From Pseudomaricurvus hydrocarbonicus (GTDB lineage Bacteria > Pseudomonadota > Gammaproteobacteria > Pseudomonadales > Cellvibrionaceae): a DNA stretch of 64,000 nucleotides. Shown piece by piece: positions 16,972 through 26,386 of the stretch (position 1 is its first letter; every line of letters begins with the position of its first letter). The translations under genes were made by a program, and so were the position numbers. The notes under the pieces were generated by a model that searched no databases, had not been told where the DNA came from, and worked only from the letters and a program-made list of their open reading frames with translations. The stretch is taken from positions 1 through 64,000 of the forward strand of contig NZ_JAAONZ010000020.1 of assembly GCF_011602365.1 (NCBI RefSeq), given 5' to 3'.

Positions 16972-17181
16972 ATGTCTAATGCAACTACTGGTACCGTAAA
17001 ATGGTTCAACGAATCTAAAGGTTTTGGTTTTATCGAGCAAAAGTCTGGCCCAGACGTATTTGCACACTTCAGTGCAATTGTTAGCTCGGGTTTTAAAACA
17101 TTAACTGAAGGTCAACTGGTTGAGTTCATTGTTACTCAAGGCCAAAAAGGACCTCAGGCTGAGAATATCGTAGCTATCTAA
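16972..17181 (+). CDS. Cold-shock domain protein
   Basis: A 69-residue single-domain RNA/DNA-binding chaperone. It has both nucleic-acid motifs, KGFGFIEQ (RNP1) and DVFAHFSAI (RNP2), on the usual five-strand barrel. Such proteins melt mRNA structure in the cold or during stress. I start at ATG 16972, after AGGA; an upstream in-frame extension would add non-family residues. A long leader precedes it and a clear terminator follows, so it is a monocistronic gene. Confidence 0.95.
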   Translation: MSNATTGTVKWFNESKGFGFIEQKSGPDVFAHFSAIVSSGFKTLTEGQLVEFIVTQGQKGPQAENIVAI

Positions 17182-17198
17182 TAGCTCGGTAATTCATA

Positions 17199-17230
17199 AA
17201 AAGGCAAGCTGTAATGGCTTGCCTTTTTTT
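17199..17230 (+). terminator. Rho-independent terminator of the cold-shock gene
   Basis: AAAAAGGCAAGCTGTAATGG then CTTGCCTTTTTTT: a stem AAGGCAAG/CTTGCCTT followed by seven T. Confidence 0.92.
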
Positions 17231-17285
17231 GTGCCTCAAATATAGCAAGTCTCTAAATCAATAAAAACACGTAATTAGCAGAAGT

Positions 17286-17318
17286 AATACAGGACAGGCA
17301 CTCCTTAAAAAGATCTAT
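17286..17318 (+). repeat. REP-like element, copy 4
   Basis: AATACAGGACAGGCACTCCT and on to AGATCTAT. An inverted GACTGTCCTGTTCTG follows near 17345, so the element may fold as a REP pair at the 3' end of the oxidoreductase gene. Confidence 0.72.
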
Positions 17319-17365
17319 ATGAATCCTGCATGGTGGCAGTCGTGACTGTCCTGTTCTGCATTAGT

Positions 17366-20300
17366 TTACAAAGCTTCAACCGTCACCGGAATACCATTGA
17401 AGACAGCATTGCCTGAAAGTTCATCAATTAATTGATCATCGGTAAGATCGTTTTTGTTAACACCAGGATTGGTTTTCGCAACGCGCAACTCAACCCCTTC
17501 AAGGTCGTGACCCCAACCGTGTGGTAAACAGACTGCTCCCGGCATCACCGTGTCTGTCACTTCAACCACCACGCTAAGTTGTCCAACGCGTGAAGAAATT
17601 TTCGCTTTTTGGCCGTGGCTTAAATTGTATTTTTCTGCATCCTTTGGGTGCATGAATAAGCCGCAGCGGTCTTTACCTTTTACAAGACGTTGGCTGTTGT
17701 GCATCCAAGAGTTATTGGTGCGCAAATCACGACGTCCAATGAGGTTCAGTTCGGATTTGTTTTTCAGCTCGCTGGCAAAGATTTTTAAACGCTTTAAATC
17801 AGAGATGAATGGCTCAGGCAGCATGTGGATTTTCTTATCTTCAGTGAATAAAAAGTCCGGGAAGCAAGGCTGTAGTGGGCCAAGGTTTAAACCATTCGGG
17901 AATTCTTTGAGTTTTTCAAGGCTTAAGCCTTCGCTGTGGTGTTTGACCACTTCATCCCCTTGGTATTCATCAAAGCCTTGCCCGTATGGACCTGCTTTTA
18001 ATGCGTAATCCAACATTTGTACCAAGGTCATGGCTTGAGGTTTTGGCTCTAGGCCGGTTTTGATTTGTTCTAGGCGGCCGATTAAACCGTTCATGATGTC
18101 CCAATCAGAAAGGGTGCCCGGTGCATGTGGGAATAACGGCTCAGAAAATTTCGCCACGTTATGAACCGAAAGAAGATTAAATACGAGGTCGTATTGTTCG
18201 TGCTCCAGTGGACCCGTTGGCGGCAAAATAATATCCGCATGGCGAGAGGTTTCGTTGAGATAAAAATCTAATGACACCATGAAGTCTAATTCACTGAGGC
18301 TTTTTTCCAGTAAGCGGCTGTTCGGGGTAGAAAGCCCTGGGTTACCAGCAATACAAATAAAGCCTTTGATTTGACCTTCACCCGGGGTGGTCATTTCTTC
18401 GGCCATGGCAGAGGATGGGAATTCACGGTTAAATTCCGGCAGGCCACGTACGCGGCTTTGGTAGGTGTTAAAGCTACCGGCTTGATGTGGTTTTACCGCA
18501 GAATCCACCGCTGGTTTGGTAAACATCATGCCGCCTCGACGATCTAGGTTACCGGTTAAAATGTTTAACGTGTTGATTAAGTAATGATTCAATGCACCGA
18601 ATGTTTGTGCCGAAATACCCATGCGGCCATAACAAATGGCTTTGTCAGCGGCGGAAAACTCTTCTGCAATGCGTTCAATTTCCGATTGAGGGATACCCGT
18701 TAGTTGAGCAATTTCTGACATTGGTAACAAGTCGAAGGTGTCTAATAACTCACCCCAGTGATCCATCATGTCTTTTAAACGGCCCGGCTTATAAAGCTCT
18801 TTGCGAATCACATGTTGAATTAGGCCCACTAAGAAAATGGCATCGGTAGCTGGTTGAATAAAGTGGTGCTCTTGTGCGTAGATGGCGGTTTCGTTTTTAC
18901 GCGGGTCGATCAACACGAGTTTTCCGCCTCGTTCGTGAATGCCTTCGATGCGTTTTAAAATATCACCACCGGACATCAAACTGCCGTTTGAGGCCGCTGG
19001 GTTGGCTCCTAACATCAACATGTAATCGGTGTGGTCTATATCTGGAATGGTAAACACTTGACCATGACCAAACATTAAGTATGAACATAGCTGGTGTGGC
19101 ATTTGGTCAAGCGACGCCGCCGTATACATGTTTTTACTTTTTAAAACTTTACGAAGTTTGTTGGTGGCCATTAATAAACCAAGGTTATGTGAGGTTGGAT
19201 TACCCCAGTAACCACCTACAGCATCGTTACCGTATTGTGCTTGTACTTTAGCAAGACCCTGGGCCGCGTAATCTAGGGCTTCGTCCCATTCAACTTCTAA
19301 CCATTGGCCATCCACTTTGCGTAATGGTTTTTTCAAGCGGTCTGGGTCGTTGTGTAAGTCTTGTAATGAATAACCTTTCGGGCAAATGTGACCCCAGCTG
19401 TGTTGGTCTTTTTCATCGCCGGCCACGGCGATGATTTTGTCCCCTTGATATTGAATTTGCACACCACACATGGCTTCACACAACGTGCAGCTGCGGTAAT
19501 GGGTTTCTACTGGCAATTTAGCTTGTGCCTCGGCCTCGGCCATGGCAGTGGCGCGCGCATCTTTGATGATGCTGAGCATTTTGGTCACGTTAGTTTCTTT
19601 GCGACGTGGGCGACCTTGCTTGGCCCCTTCCGCTTGTTCGTGTTGATCCAGTAATTGCCAATCGCTATAGGTAATGAAGTCCACTTGGTTCTGTTCAAGT
19701 AGGGCTTGAACGTCGGCTTCTATGGTGTCGAGCGTTTCTGGTAGGGCAGAAACCAATTGGCTGACCGTATCTGTAGCACAGTTTTTGTTACTGCCGATGA
19801 CACCGCTGGCACCGCGTTTAATCCAACCGGCCACATAGGATTTTTCTTGCACTAATGATTTGTCGTTGGCGATGACGCCTCGGCGATCATCAAATGGTAG
19901 ACCTTCAATGGGTGTGCCTTGATAACCAGTGGCGTTAATAATTAAACTCACTTCCAGAACGGATTTTTCATTGGTGGCAACAGCGGATACGTCGCCATCG
20001 TCGGCGCGCTCTAAACGGTTACGCACAATGTGCAATCGTTTCTCACCGTTTGTTTCAGTAATGGATTCTGGGCTGGTTAAAAACATAAAACGAATGCGCT
20101 TGGCGTTGTCGTCTTTTTTAAGTGGACGTTTTGCCACTTCACGTAACAAGGTTATGTTTTGACAGGCTTCGCTAAATTCAGGTAGGGCCAGTACTGCTTC
20201 GCTTTGTGTGTCCAGTTCAAGGTCGGCTGGGTTAATGACCAGGTCTAAATTTTCAATGGCAATTAATTGCTCTAACTCTTTGGGTGTGAACGCCGCTTGC

Positions 20301-21181
20301 ACCGCACCGCGGCGCGCAAGTAAGCAAACTTCTTGAATGTTGCTGTCTTTCAGAGCCAACAGGGAAGGGTCGGCAATGTCGGTTTTGGCTAGTTCATCGT
20401 GTGGCAAAATTAAAATACGGGCAATATCCAACGCCACATTACCAATACCAATGACTGCTGCACGTTCGCCATTTAATGTTGGCGTGAGTGTTTGGTTTTC
20501 TGGATGGCCGTTGTACCAACCTACAAATTCAGATGAGCCAAAAATGTTATCCAAGTCAGCGCCAGGAATGGTTAGCGCGCGGCTTTTTGAGCCGCCCGTG
20601 GCATACACAACAGAATGATAAAGGGTGTTTAAGTCATCGATGCTGATGTCTTCACCAATTTTCACGTTACCCAAAAAACGCACTTGTGGATTTTCGGCAA
20701 TACGTTCAAAACTGGCACTCACTGATTTAATGCGTGGATGATCTGGCGCTACGCCGTAACGCACCAAACCAAATGGGGTGGGCAGTTTTTCAAAAATATC
20801 CACTTTGGCCGATGGCATTTTTTTCAAAATGGCTTCGGCGGCATAAAACCCGGAAGGGCCAGCCCCCACAACGGCAAAACGACCAGATAATGCAGAGTGT
20901 GCACTGGCTGCCGTTTGTTGGGACACGCTTTGACGAATGGCTGGTAAGACTTTGGCTTGTTCAGCGTTTAGGGCGATGTAGTGCTGTTGATCTTCAGGCA
21001 CTGCCGATTGAGGGAAGATGGCACGCTCAGGGCACTCCGTTAAACAGGCGTTACATTCAATACACACTTCTGGGTCGATATACAGCATGTCTTCGCCAGC
21101 GCGAAAGGCTTCAACTGGACACACATCCACACAGTTAGTGTGCTTATGGTTTACGCAAGACTCGGTTACAACGTAGGACAT
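17366..21181 (-). CDS. Ferredoxin - FprA-type reductase - molybdopterin oxidoreductase fusion
   Basis: A 1271-residue cytoplasmic fusion. Residues 1-55 form a ferredoxin with C9, C17, C21 and C40, C43, C46, C50, the spacing of [3Fe-4S]/[4Fe-4S] ferredoxins. Residues 100 to about 480 match FprA/adrenodoxin-type NADP reductases: VVGAGPSGFYAAEAIL for FAD and LPTPFGLVRYGVAPDHPRIK. After a charged linker, residues from about 560 to the end are a molybdopterin oxidoreductase with a [4Fe-4S] site (CTLCEAMC then ICPKG) and a C-terminal molydopterin-dinucleotide domain. It could pass electrons from NADPH through flavin and iron-sulfur centres to a Mo or W site in one chain. The substrate is unknown. 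It is transcribed divergently from an AraC-type regulator. Confidence 0.9.
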   Translation of the reverse strand: MSYVVTESCVNHKHTNCVDVCPVEAFRAGEDMLYIDPEVCIECNACLTECPERAIFPQSAVPEDQQHYIALNAEQAKVLPAIRQSVSQQTAASAHSALSGRFAVVGAGPSGFYAAEAILKKMPSAKVDIFEKLPTPFGLVRYGVAPDHPRIKSVSASFERIAENPQVRFLGNVKIGEDISIDDLNTLYHSVVYATGGSKSRALTIPGADLDNIFGSSEFVGWYNGHPENQTLTPTLNGERAAVIGIGNVALDIARILILPHDELAKTDIADPSLLALKDSNIQEVCLLARRGAVQAAFTPKELEQLIAIENLDLVINPADLELDTQSEAVLALPEFSEACQNITLLREVAKRPLKKDDNAKRIRFMFLTSPESITETNGEKRLHIVRNRLERADDGDVSAVATNEKSVLEVSLIINATGYQGTPIEGLPFDDRRGVIANDKSLVQEKSYVAGWIKRGASGVIGSNKNCATDTVSQLVSALPETLDTIEADVQALLEQNQVDFITYSDWQLLDQHEQAEGAKQGRPRRKETNVTKMLSIIKDARATAMAEAEAQAKLPVETHYRSCTLCEAMCGVQIQYQGDKIIAVAGDEKDQHSWGHICPKGYSLQDLHNDPDRLKKPLRKVDGQWLEVEWDEALDYAAQGLAKVQAQYGNDAVGGYWGNPTSHNLGLLMATNKLRKVLKSKNMYTAASLDQMPHQLCSYLMFGHGQVFTIPDIDHTDYMLMLGANPAASNGSLMSGGDILKRIEGIHERGGKLVLIDPRKNETAIYAQEHHFIQPATDAIFLVGLIQHVIRKELYKPGRLKDMMDHWGELLDTFDLLPMSEIAQLTGIPQSEIERIAEEFSAADKAICYGRMGISAQTFGALNHYLINTLNILTGNLDRRGGMMFTKPAVDSAVKPHQAGSFNTYQSRVRGLPEFNREFPSSAMAEEMTTPGEGQIKGFICIAGNPGLSTPNSRLLEKSLSELDFMVSLDFYLNETSRHADIILPPTGPLEHEQYDLVFNLLSVHNVAKFSEPLFPHAPGTLSDWDIMNGLIGRLEQIKTGLEPKPQAMTLVQMLDYALKAGPYGQGFDEYQGDEVVKHHSEGLSLEKLKEFPNGLNLGPLQPCFPDFLFTEDKKIHMLPEPFISDLKRLKIFASELKNKSELNLIGRRDLRTNNSWMHNSQRLVKGKDRCGLFMHPKDAEKYNLSHGQKAKISSRVGQLSVVVEVTDTVMPGAVCLPHGWGHDLEGVELRVAKTNPGVNKNDLTDDQLIDELSGNAVFNGIPVTVEAL

Positions 21182-21348
21182 GGGGAAACTCCCTCATTCT
21201 CATCATGTGGTTGTGAGGCTTTGAAACTTTCTTCAAGCCTCATTTATCCTGGTTTTACTAATGAGGGAATATTAGGTATTTCAGGATCAGAAGTATTGAC
21301 AGTTTCTCGCTCATTGACATTTTGTGCCAAATCTAGAATACTGGCCAA
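21182..21348. promoter_or_regulatory. Divergent promoter region
   Basis: This 167-base region lies between the oxidoreductase fusion and the AraC-type gene. It holds two ATTGACA-type direct repeats at 21295 and 21313 (18 bases apart, nearly two helical turns) and an inverted TGTCA at about 21350. These are plausible binding sites for the adjacent regulator, by position only. Confidence 0.4.
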
Positions 21349-22380
21349 ATGTCAGAGCAAGCCGTTATTCCCACCAGTTTTATTGCCGTATTACAGCGCT
21401 ATGTTGCTCAGCGCGATTTACATTGCCCTGAGTTTTCAAAAAAGCTAGAGGACTTCCAGTCCCAAACTAAAATGGCCAACCGTGAATACGATGCACTGAT
21501 TCACGAGCTGTATGCTATGGAGCCGGTGCCGGCCTTAGGGGTCAAGTTAGGGCAAATCATTCAGCCTAAAGATTTTGGCATCGTGGGTTATTTATTAACC
21601 GCGTGCAGTACACTTGGGCAAGCCTTAACCCGTTACGGCCGATTTCAAACCTTGGTACTTTCTGAGCTCAGCACACAGGTAGAAGTGAGCAGTGATGTGA
21701 TTCGCCACCGCTGGCATTTACACGGTGTCGACACCCAACTTTCAGCACAGTTTGGCGTGTCTGTGTTTATCACGCTTTACCAAAGTTTGATCGGAAAAAA
21801 AATCGCGCCCATTAAAGTGGGTTTGCCTTTTGACGCGCCTGAAAATCCAGAATTGTACGACGAGTTATTTGCTTGTCCGGTGGAATTCAATACCGATTGT
21901 TTAATGGTGGATGTACCCGCTAATGTCATGTGGATGACGATTACCAGTAGTGATCCTTACATGCGCAAGATTTTTGATGGTCAAGCAGAAGCCATGCTGA
22001 AGGCTGAAGTTGAAAAACCATCAGATCCGTTTGAAGCTTTTTTCGAAAATCTACAGCAGCATATATTAATGGCCATGAAAGATGGTGATACAAAAGCTGC
22101 CACCGTGGCAAAGCAAATGGGTTATTCCACTCGCAGCTTTTACCGAATTTTAGAAGAAGCGGGTTACAGCTACCGCAGTATTATTTCCGGCTTGCGGCGC
22201 CGGCTGGCAAAAAAATATTTATTAGATGATTCCTTATCGTATTCTGATATTTCCATGCTGTTGGGGTATTCAGAACAGAGCGCCTTTTCTCGCGCGTTTA
22301 AAGATTGGATGGGGATGACACCGGGAGAATATCGAATGGGAAAAACTGGCAGCAAAAACCAGAATAGGCACTCTCTATAG
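21349..22380 (+). CDS. AraC-family transcriptional regulator (Arabinose_bd type)
   Basis: A 343-residue regulator. The N-terminal 200 residues match the effector domain (PF12625 type) shared by OruR, ArgR-like and fatty-acid or ornithine regulators (FGIVGYLLTACSTLGQAL). The C-terminal 100 residues are the double helix-turn-helix: KQMGYSTRSFYRILEEAGYS and SYSDISMLLGYSEQSAFSRA, ending FKDWMGMTPGEYR. The start at ATG 21349 has no strong ribosome binding site. It faces the fusion oxidoreductase, which it probably controls in response to an unidentified small molecule. Confidence 0.92.
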   Translation: MSEQAVIPTSFIAVLQRYVAQRDLHCPEFSKKLEDFQSQTKMANREYDALIHELYAMEPVPALGVKLGQIIQPKDFGIVGYLLTACSTLGQALTRYGRFQTLVLSELSTQVEVSSDVIRHRWHLHGVDTQLSAQFGVSVFITLYQSLIGKKIAPIKVGLPFDAPENPELYDELFACPVEFNTDCLMVDVPANVMWMTITSSDPYMRKIFDGQAEAMLKAEVEKPSDPFEAFFENLQQHILMAMKDGDTKAATVAKQMGYSTRSFYRILEEAGYSYRSIISGLRRRLAKKYLLDDSLSYSDISMLLGYSEQSAFSRAFKDWMGMTPGEYRMGKTGSKNQNRHSL

Positions 22381-22855
22381 TGGCCTAATGACTCGTTCAA
22401 CATACTTTCTCATTCTCTCTGATAGCCAGAGTAATACAGCACCGAAATTCGGGGACAGAGAAAAGCCATGACGTCAGAGTGGTCATACGTTGACCTCGAA
22501 TAGTTAGACCCCAAATAGTTTCTCCACCTCTCTATTGTTAGTTCTCCTGATTTTGAAAAATCTGTCTTACAGGCGGCTTTTTTGTGTCTGCCTATTCGGT
22601 GATGCTTGCTGGCGTTGCATTTCTTGATTAAAAGCTGACCGATTGGTTAGTTTTGGTGCGAAAAGAAGGGGCAACGCCGGGTGATCTTTTTTCAGTTGGT
22701 ACGTCAAAGCCCCCGCCGTTACTGACTTTGTCCGTTATTTTTGTATGAAATATCATGATGGGCACAGTTTCTGCTATGACCTCCGTTTCTGTGTTCAGAG
22801 ACACATCCTGAATAGGCGCTGGTATCAGCGCTATTTTTAGTTTAGATGAGGCATA
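22381..22855. other. Gene-poor interval
   Basis: No gene is supported. The stretch contains short phrases such as GAAATTCGGGGACAG at about 22443 and TTAGACCCCAAATAG at about 22504 that recur near RAYT or IS remnants in many genomes, suggesting decayed mobile sequence. The start region of the next gene has GAGG at 22848. Confidence 0.45.
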
Positions 22856-23983
22856 ATGATGATTCGATTACCTGTCCACGCTGTGAACAATATGAAACAC
22901 ATGGCACTAGGTTTAGCCTTGAGCTGTGTTGCTGCGCATGTGGTGGCTGCAGAAAAGCGCAAAGTGATTCTTGATGACGATGGATTTGCAGTAGCGCAGT
23001 GGATGGTCATTCAAGACCCCGGTGTTGACGTTTTGGGTGTCACTCAGGTCAGTGGTAACCGTTGGTTAGGTTGGAATGTCCAATGGGCTTTGCGTGCGTT
23101 AGAGTTGGCTAACCGCAGCGATATTCCCGTGTATGCCGGTGCGACCTTTCCCTTGCTCAATACCGAAAAATCCACGGAGTTATGGGAACAGCGCTACGGC
23201 AAGCTCATTTGGAAAGGCGCCTGGCAAAAAGAGTGGGTGGAAGAAACCGAGCAGTCCACACCTACCTATCACGCCTGGAACGAGATTCCCGATCTGGTGG
23301 AGGGTAATCCGACTCACACGGCTAAAGCAGAGCATGCCGCCAACTTTATGATTCGCATGGTACGTACCTATCCGGGAGAAGTATCGATCATAGCAACGGG
23401 GCCATTAACGAACATTGCGCTGGCACAATCGCTGGATCCAGAGTTTGCCAGCTTGGCTAAAGAGCTGGTTTACATGGGTGGCAGTTTGAATCCACGTCAG
23501 CGGTTGGATAACAAAATTGCGGGGGAATTTGCTCGCGAATTTGTCAATTCGCCACGTCGTGAATTTAATTGGCTTTGGGACCCTGAAGCGGTGCGCATGG
23601 CTTTGCGTGCACCCTGGAAGAAAATTGTGATGGTCCCCGTTGATCCTTCCACCACCACCCAATTGACACCGAAATTACTTAAGGCAATGGCGAAGCAAGA
23701 TAATGCTGTCGCAAAGGTAGTCAGCACGCGCGAAGCCAATTTTCCGTTGTGGGATGATATTGCCTCGGGCGTTTGGTTGGATCCAACTCTCATAACAGAG
23801 TCCACCGATCTTTACGTGGATGCGGTGGTGGAATTTGGCCCAAACTATGGTGACACACTCTCATGGGCGCCGGGTTATCAGCCTGAGCAAGGGGAAACCT
23901 TGCAACAAGTGGTGCAAACGGTCGACACCAAAGGTTTAGAGAAACTCATGGTGCAATTGATGAATCGTCCACTGCCGGAATAA
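22856..23983 (+). CDS. Exported nucleoside hydrolase-family protein with altered metal motif
   Basis: A 375-residue protein of the inosine/uridine-preferring nucleoside hydrolase family, which cuts the N-glycosidic bond of ribonucleosides. A signal peptide is present (about residues 1-32, ending VVAA). Family features include VLGVTQVSGN, IATGPLTNIALAQ and EFNWLWDPEAVRMAL with the late metal Asp. The normal DTDxGxDD calcium motif near the N-terminus is replaced by LDDDGFAVAQ, so the two adjacent Asp are Ala and Val. It may have lost hydrolase activity, bind the metal differently, or act on another glycoside. ATG 22856 and ATG 22859 are adjacent; either may be used. Confidence 0.85.
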   Translation: MMIRLPVHAVNNMKHMALGLALSCVAAHVVAAEKRKVILDDDGFAVAQWMVIQDPGVDVLGVTQVSGNRWLGWNVQWALRALELANRSDIPVYAGATFPLLNTEKSTELWEQRYGKLIWKGAWQKEWVEETEQSTPTYHAWNEIPDLVEGNPTHTAKAEHAANFMIRMVRTYPGEVSIIATGPLTNIALAQSLDPEFASLAKELVYMGGSLNPRQRLDNKIAGEFAREFVNSPRREFNWLWDPEAVRMALRAPWKKIVMVPVDPSTTTQLTPKLLKAMAKQDNAVAKVVSTREANFPLWDDIASGVWLDPTLITESTDLYVDAVVEFGPNYGDTLSWAPGYQPEQGETLQQVVQTVDTKGLEKLMVQLMNRPLPE

Positions 23984-24002
23984 CGGAAGCATTCATTGTT
24001 TT

Positions 24003-24063
24003 AACCCCCCAAAGCCCTTTGATGAAGCTCAATTAAAGGCTTTCCCTGAGGAAAATGGGGGTT
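24003..24063 (+). terminator. Long inverted repeat after the nucleoside hydrolase gene
   Basis: AACCCCCCAAAGCCCTTTG at the left pairs with AAAGGCTTT and then GGGGGTT at the right, giving a long interrupted stem. It lies 20 bases after the stop. There is no T run, so it is either a rho-dependent or 3'-stabilising hairpin, or a remnant repeat. Confidence 0.45.
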
Positions 24064-24271
24064 GAATGCGGAGAGTTTCATAACAATCGTGGTGCTCAAG
24101 GCATGGAGCGTTCGATTTATTTAACAGACATTGCGGATAACAACATTGAGCTGAGGGCTGTTGTCGAAGAAAATTAAATGACGTATTTGATCTACAGTGG
24201 GTGTTATCGGCACGAACGATAGTCGTGCCAAGATCACAGTTACCAGCCCATCTGTTGATGAAAACGTGATA

Positions 24272-24889
24272 TCAGTACTGCCAGCTGAGGCTGGCCTGAA
24301 TTACGTCGGATTCCAGGTCAAAAACTCGCGAAAAACTGGCGCCCAGAGACAAGTGGTTGGTGAAATGAAAGCGCGCACCTACGCCTAGGGAAAAATCGCT
24401 GCTGTCATCGGTGTCGCTGGCATCTTCCAGCCAGATGAGGCTGCCGGTAGCATTTAATTCAAAACGAGGCGCGACTAAAACCCGACCACCGGTGGTCAAT
24501 CGATACACGCCGCTTTCAACTTTACCCACTGGCGTATCGAGTGTTTCTCGGTCGTAACCTATACCTGCCAGCATACGGTATTTAACGCTCGGAGCCGACA
24601 CCGCGCCGATAAAAATCGATTTTTGTGAAATGTCTATATCGTCGACATCCATATCAAAAACTTCGTCGACCTCGCCGTCCAGATACGATATTTGCATTAA
24701 AAAACCGCTGGTGAATTCATGTGACCACTCTATACCAAAACCACTTGCCTCTATATCCACAACGTCAACTTTTTGAACGAAGCCACCTGCTCGTATATAG
24801 CTCCAGTTCAGCAGATTTTCATCCGCATAGACACCCGGAGCTGCAGCCAACGCCATCAATCCGATAATACAACCTCCTGCTTTCAACAT
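24272..24889 (-). CDS. Outer-membrane beta-barrel protein
   Basis: I start at ATG 24889, preceded on the minus strand by AGGAG with good spacing. Longer upstream starts add a non-signal sequence. The 205-residue protein has a signal peptide (ending GVYADE) and then about eight alternating amphipathic strands (SYIRAGGFVQK, GFGIEWSHEF, FLMQISYLDG, SLGVGARFHF, LSLGASFSRV), ending with aromatic WQY. This is the layout of small eight-stranded outer-membrane barrels. No relative with known function is recognised. Confidence 0.82.
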   Translation of the reverse strand: MLKAGGCIIGLMALAAAPGVYADENLLNWSYIRAGGFVQKVDVVDIEASGFGIEWSHEFTSGFLMQISYLDGEVDEVFDMDVDDIDISQKSIFIGAVSAPSVKYRMLAGIGYDRETLDTPVGKVESGVYRLTTGGRVLVAPRFELNATGSLIWLEDASDTDDSSDFSLGVGARFHFTNHLSLGASFSRVFDLESDVIQASLSWQY

Positions 24890-25183
24890 AACACTCTCCT
24901 TATGATTTCCGTGTTTGAATACATCCTTAAGCTCTACAGCCCCTGTAGGTATAACATATGCCCGGATCAAAACAACAAGCCTCAGTTGAAAATAAGATAA
25001 ATGAACTTTAAATGTCAGGAAGGTGCTATTTTTTTGCAAAAAAGTTCCAGAGGCACAGGCGGAAATGTTCCCAGTACTACCTCCTGATCTATTACTCAGT
25101 GCTCTGTTCTTTATTCAGCGATTACCGAATCGATGCTTTGCAGAATTGGAGTTGTCATTGTTGGCCGCGGGCTCGCACGGTGC

Positions 25184-25921
25184 CTACTGGTACCGATGTT
25201 GCCCTTGCCCTGCCTGGATGTTTGTCTTGGTGTTTAACCGTATGACGAGGTCGATCAGTCCTTTTGATGCGCGCCAGCCCTTTTGCTGCCCGGTGTGGGC
25301 AATACACAGGCACGCCGAACCGGTCAGTACCCGTGTGCCTGCCATGCCCCAGTACTGGCCCTGCAGGGCTGTGGCCTGTTCGGTGAGTACGGTGCTGTCG
25401 ATGGCATGCTTGTGAACCGGCCAGGCTTCGCCGGTCAGTGCCGATTCGTCCACCTGTAGCTGGTCGGTGAGCAAGAGGATACCGTCGGCGGGAAAGGCAT
25501 CACCCTGTGTTACCAGCACCAGATCACCGGGCACCAACTCATGGGCTGGCAACGTCTGTTGTTTGCCGGCCCGAATCACCTGCGCATTACTGGCGAGCCG
25601 AGAACGCAGTCCGGCGGTGGAGGCCGCGGTGCGGTGGTGGAGGTAGAAATCCATGCCCACCAGTGGCAAGACGGCGATCAGCAGGATCACGGCTTCGTCG
25701 ATGTCTTTGAGAAAAGCAAACAGAAGACTGGTGATGAGCAGAAACCAGAGCATCGGGTCGCGCGCGGTATCGGCGAGCAGTTGCCAGCCACCGCCCGGAG
25801 CTTTTTCGAGGATATCGTTACGACCAAAAGACGCACGTCGTGCGCTAACCTCTGTGTCGCAGAGGCCCCGCTCGTGGTCGGATAGAAAATCTTGAATGGT
25901 GTCGGGAATCGGGCGTCGCAA
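25184..25921 (-). pseudogene. P-type cation-transporting ATPase, N-terminal fragment
   Basis: Residues 1-200 match the start of P2-type (Ca2+/Mg2+-like) ATPases: a cation-ATPase N-domain (GLCDTEVSARRASFGRNDIL), two membrane spans (MLWFLLITSLLFAFL and AVILLIAVLPLVGMDFYL) and the actuator domain with VPGDLVLVTQGDAFPADG and ESALTGEAWPV. The chain then drifts out of homology near HTGQQKGW and stops at 245 residues. The phosphorylation motif DKTGT and the whole catalytic and transport core (about 600 residues) are missing. It is a remnant after deletion or rearrangement. Confidence 0.85.
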
Positions 25922-26386
25922 TCATGATGCTCCAGCGGCAATCTGATCTCATTATAGGAGACCTGACGCAAGCATTGGGGAAATACAATAAACCTGAGCC
26001 GTTACGGGGACAGCGACTGCTATCGGTCTGGCACTCCTGTCAGCCTGCTTGCCATAACAGCGGAGTAATTGAAGTCCTTACGGAGCCAAGGCCAAGGCGC
26101 AGTTACCGCAAGACGTTGAATTCATGCCAAAGTAAGGTATCTTGAAGTAACAGGTATAGCTGCTGTCAGTATGGCTTTTAATGCCGGTGCCGTTGCTTTT
26201 AATACCAGTGCGATTGCTGACAAAGTAGCGCCCTTTTATTCGCGCTGCCCGGATTCCGGCCCTGGCTATAGATCACCAGCTGAATTTACGAGTAAAATCG
26301 CTGCTCACCATAAAGTGTGAGCAAAAGGGGACTGGGTTTCGACGTTTTTGTAGAACATTAAAAACAATCAAGGAAGGTTAGCCTGA
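25922..26386. other. Gene-poor interval upstream of the LRR gene
   Basis: No coding sequence is supported. A small hairpin GCTCACCATAAAGTGTGAGC lies at 26302-26321, and AAGGAAGG at about 26369 is the ribosome binding site of the next gene. Fragments such as GGCACTCCTGTCAGCC at 26026 recall the REP-like core, weakly. Confidence 0.45.

Noticed and set aside
25012-25415. + strand frames opposite the P-type ATPase fragment
   Set aside because: They read antisense to a recognisable ATPase segment.
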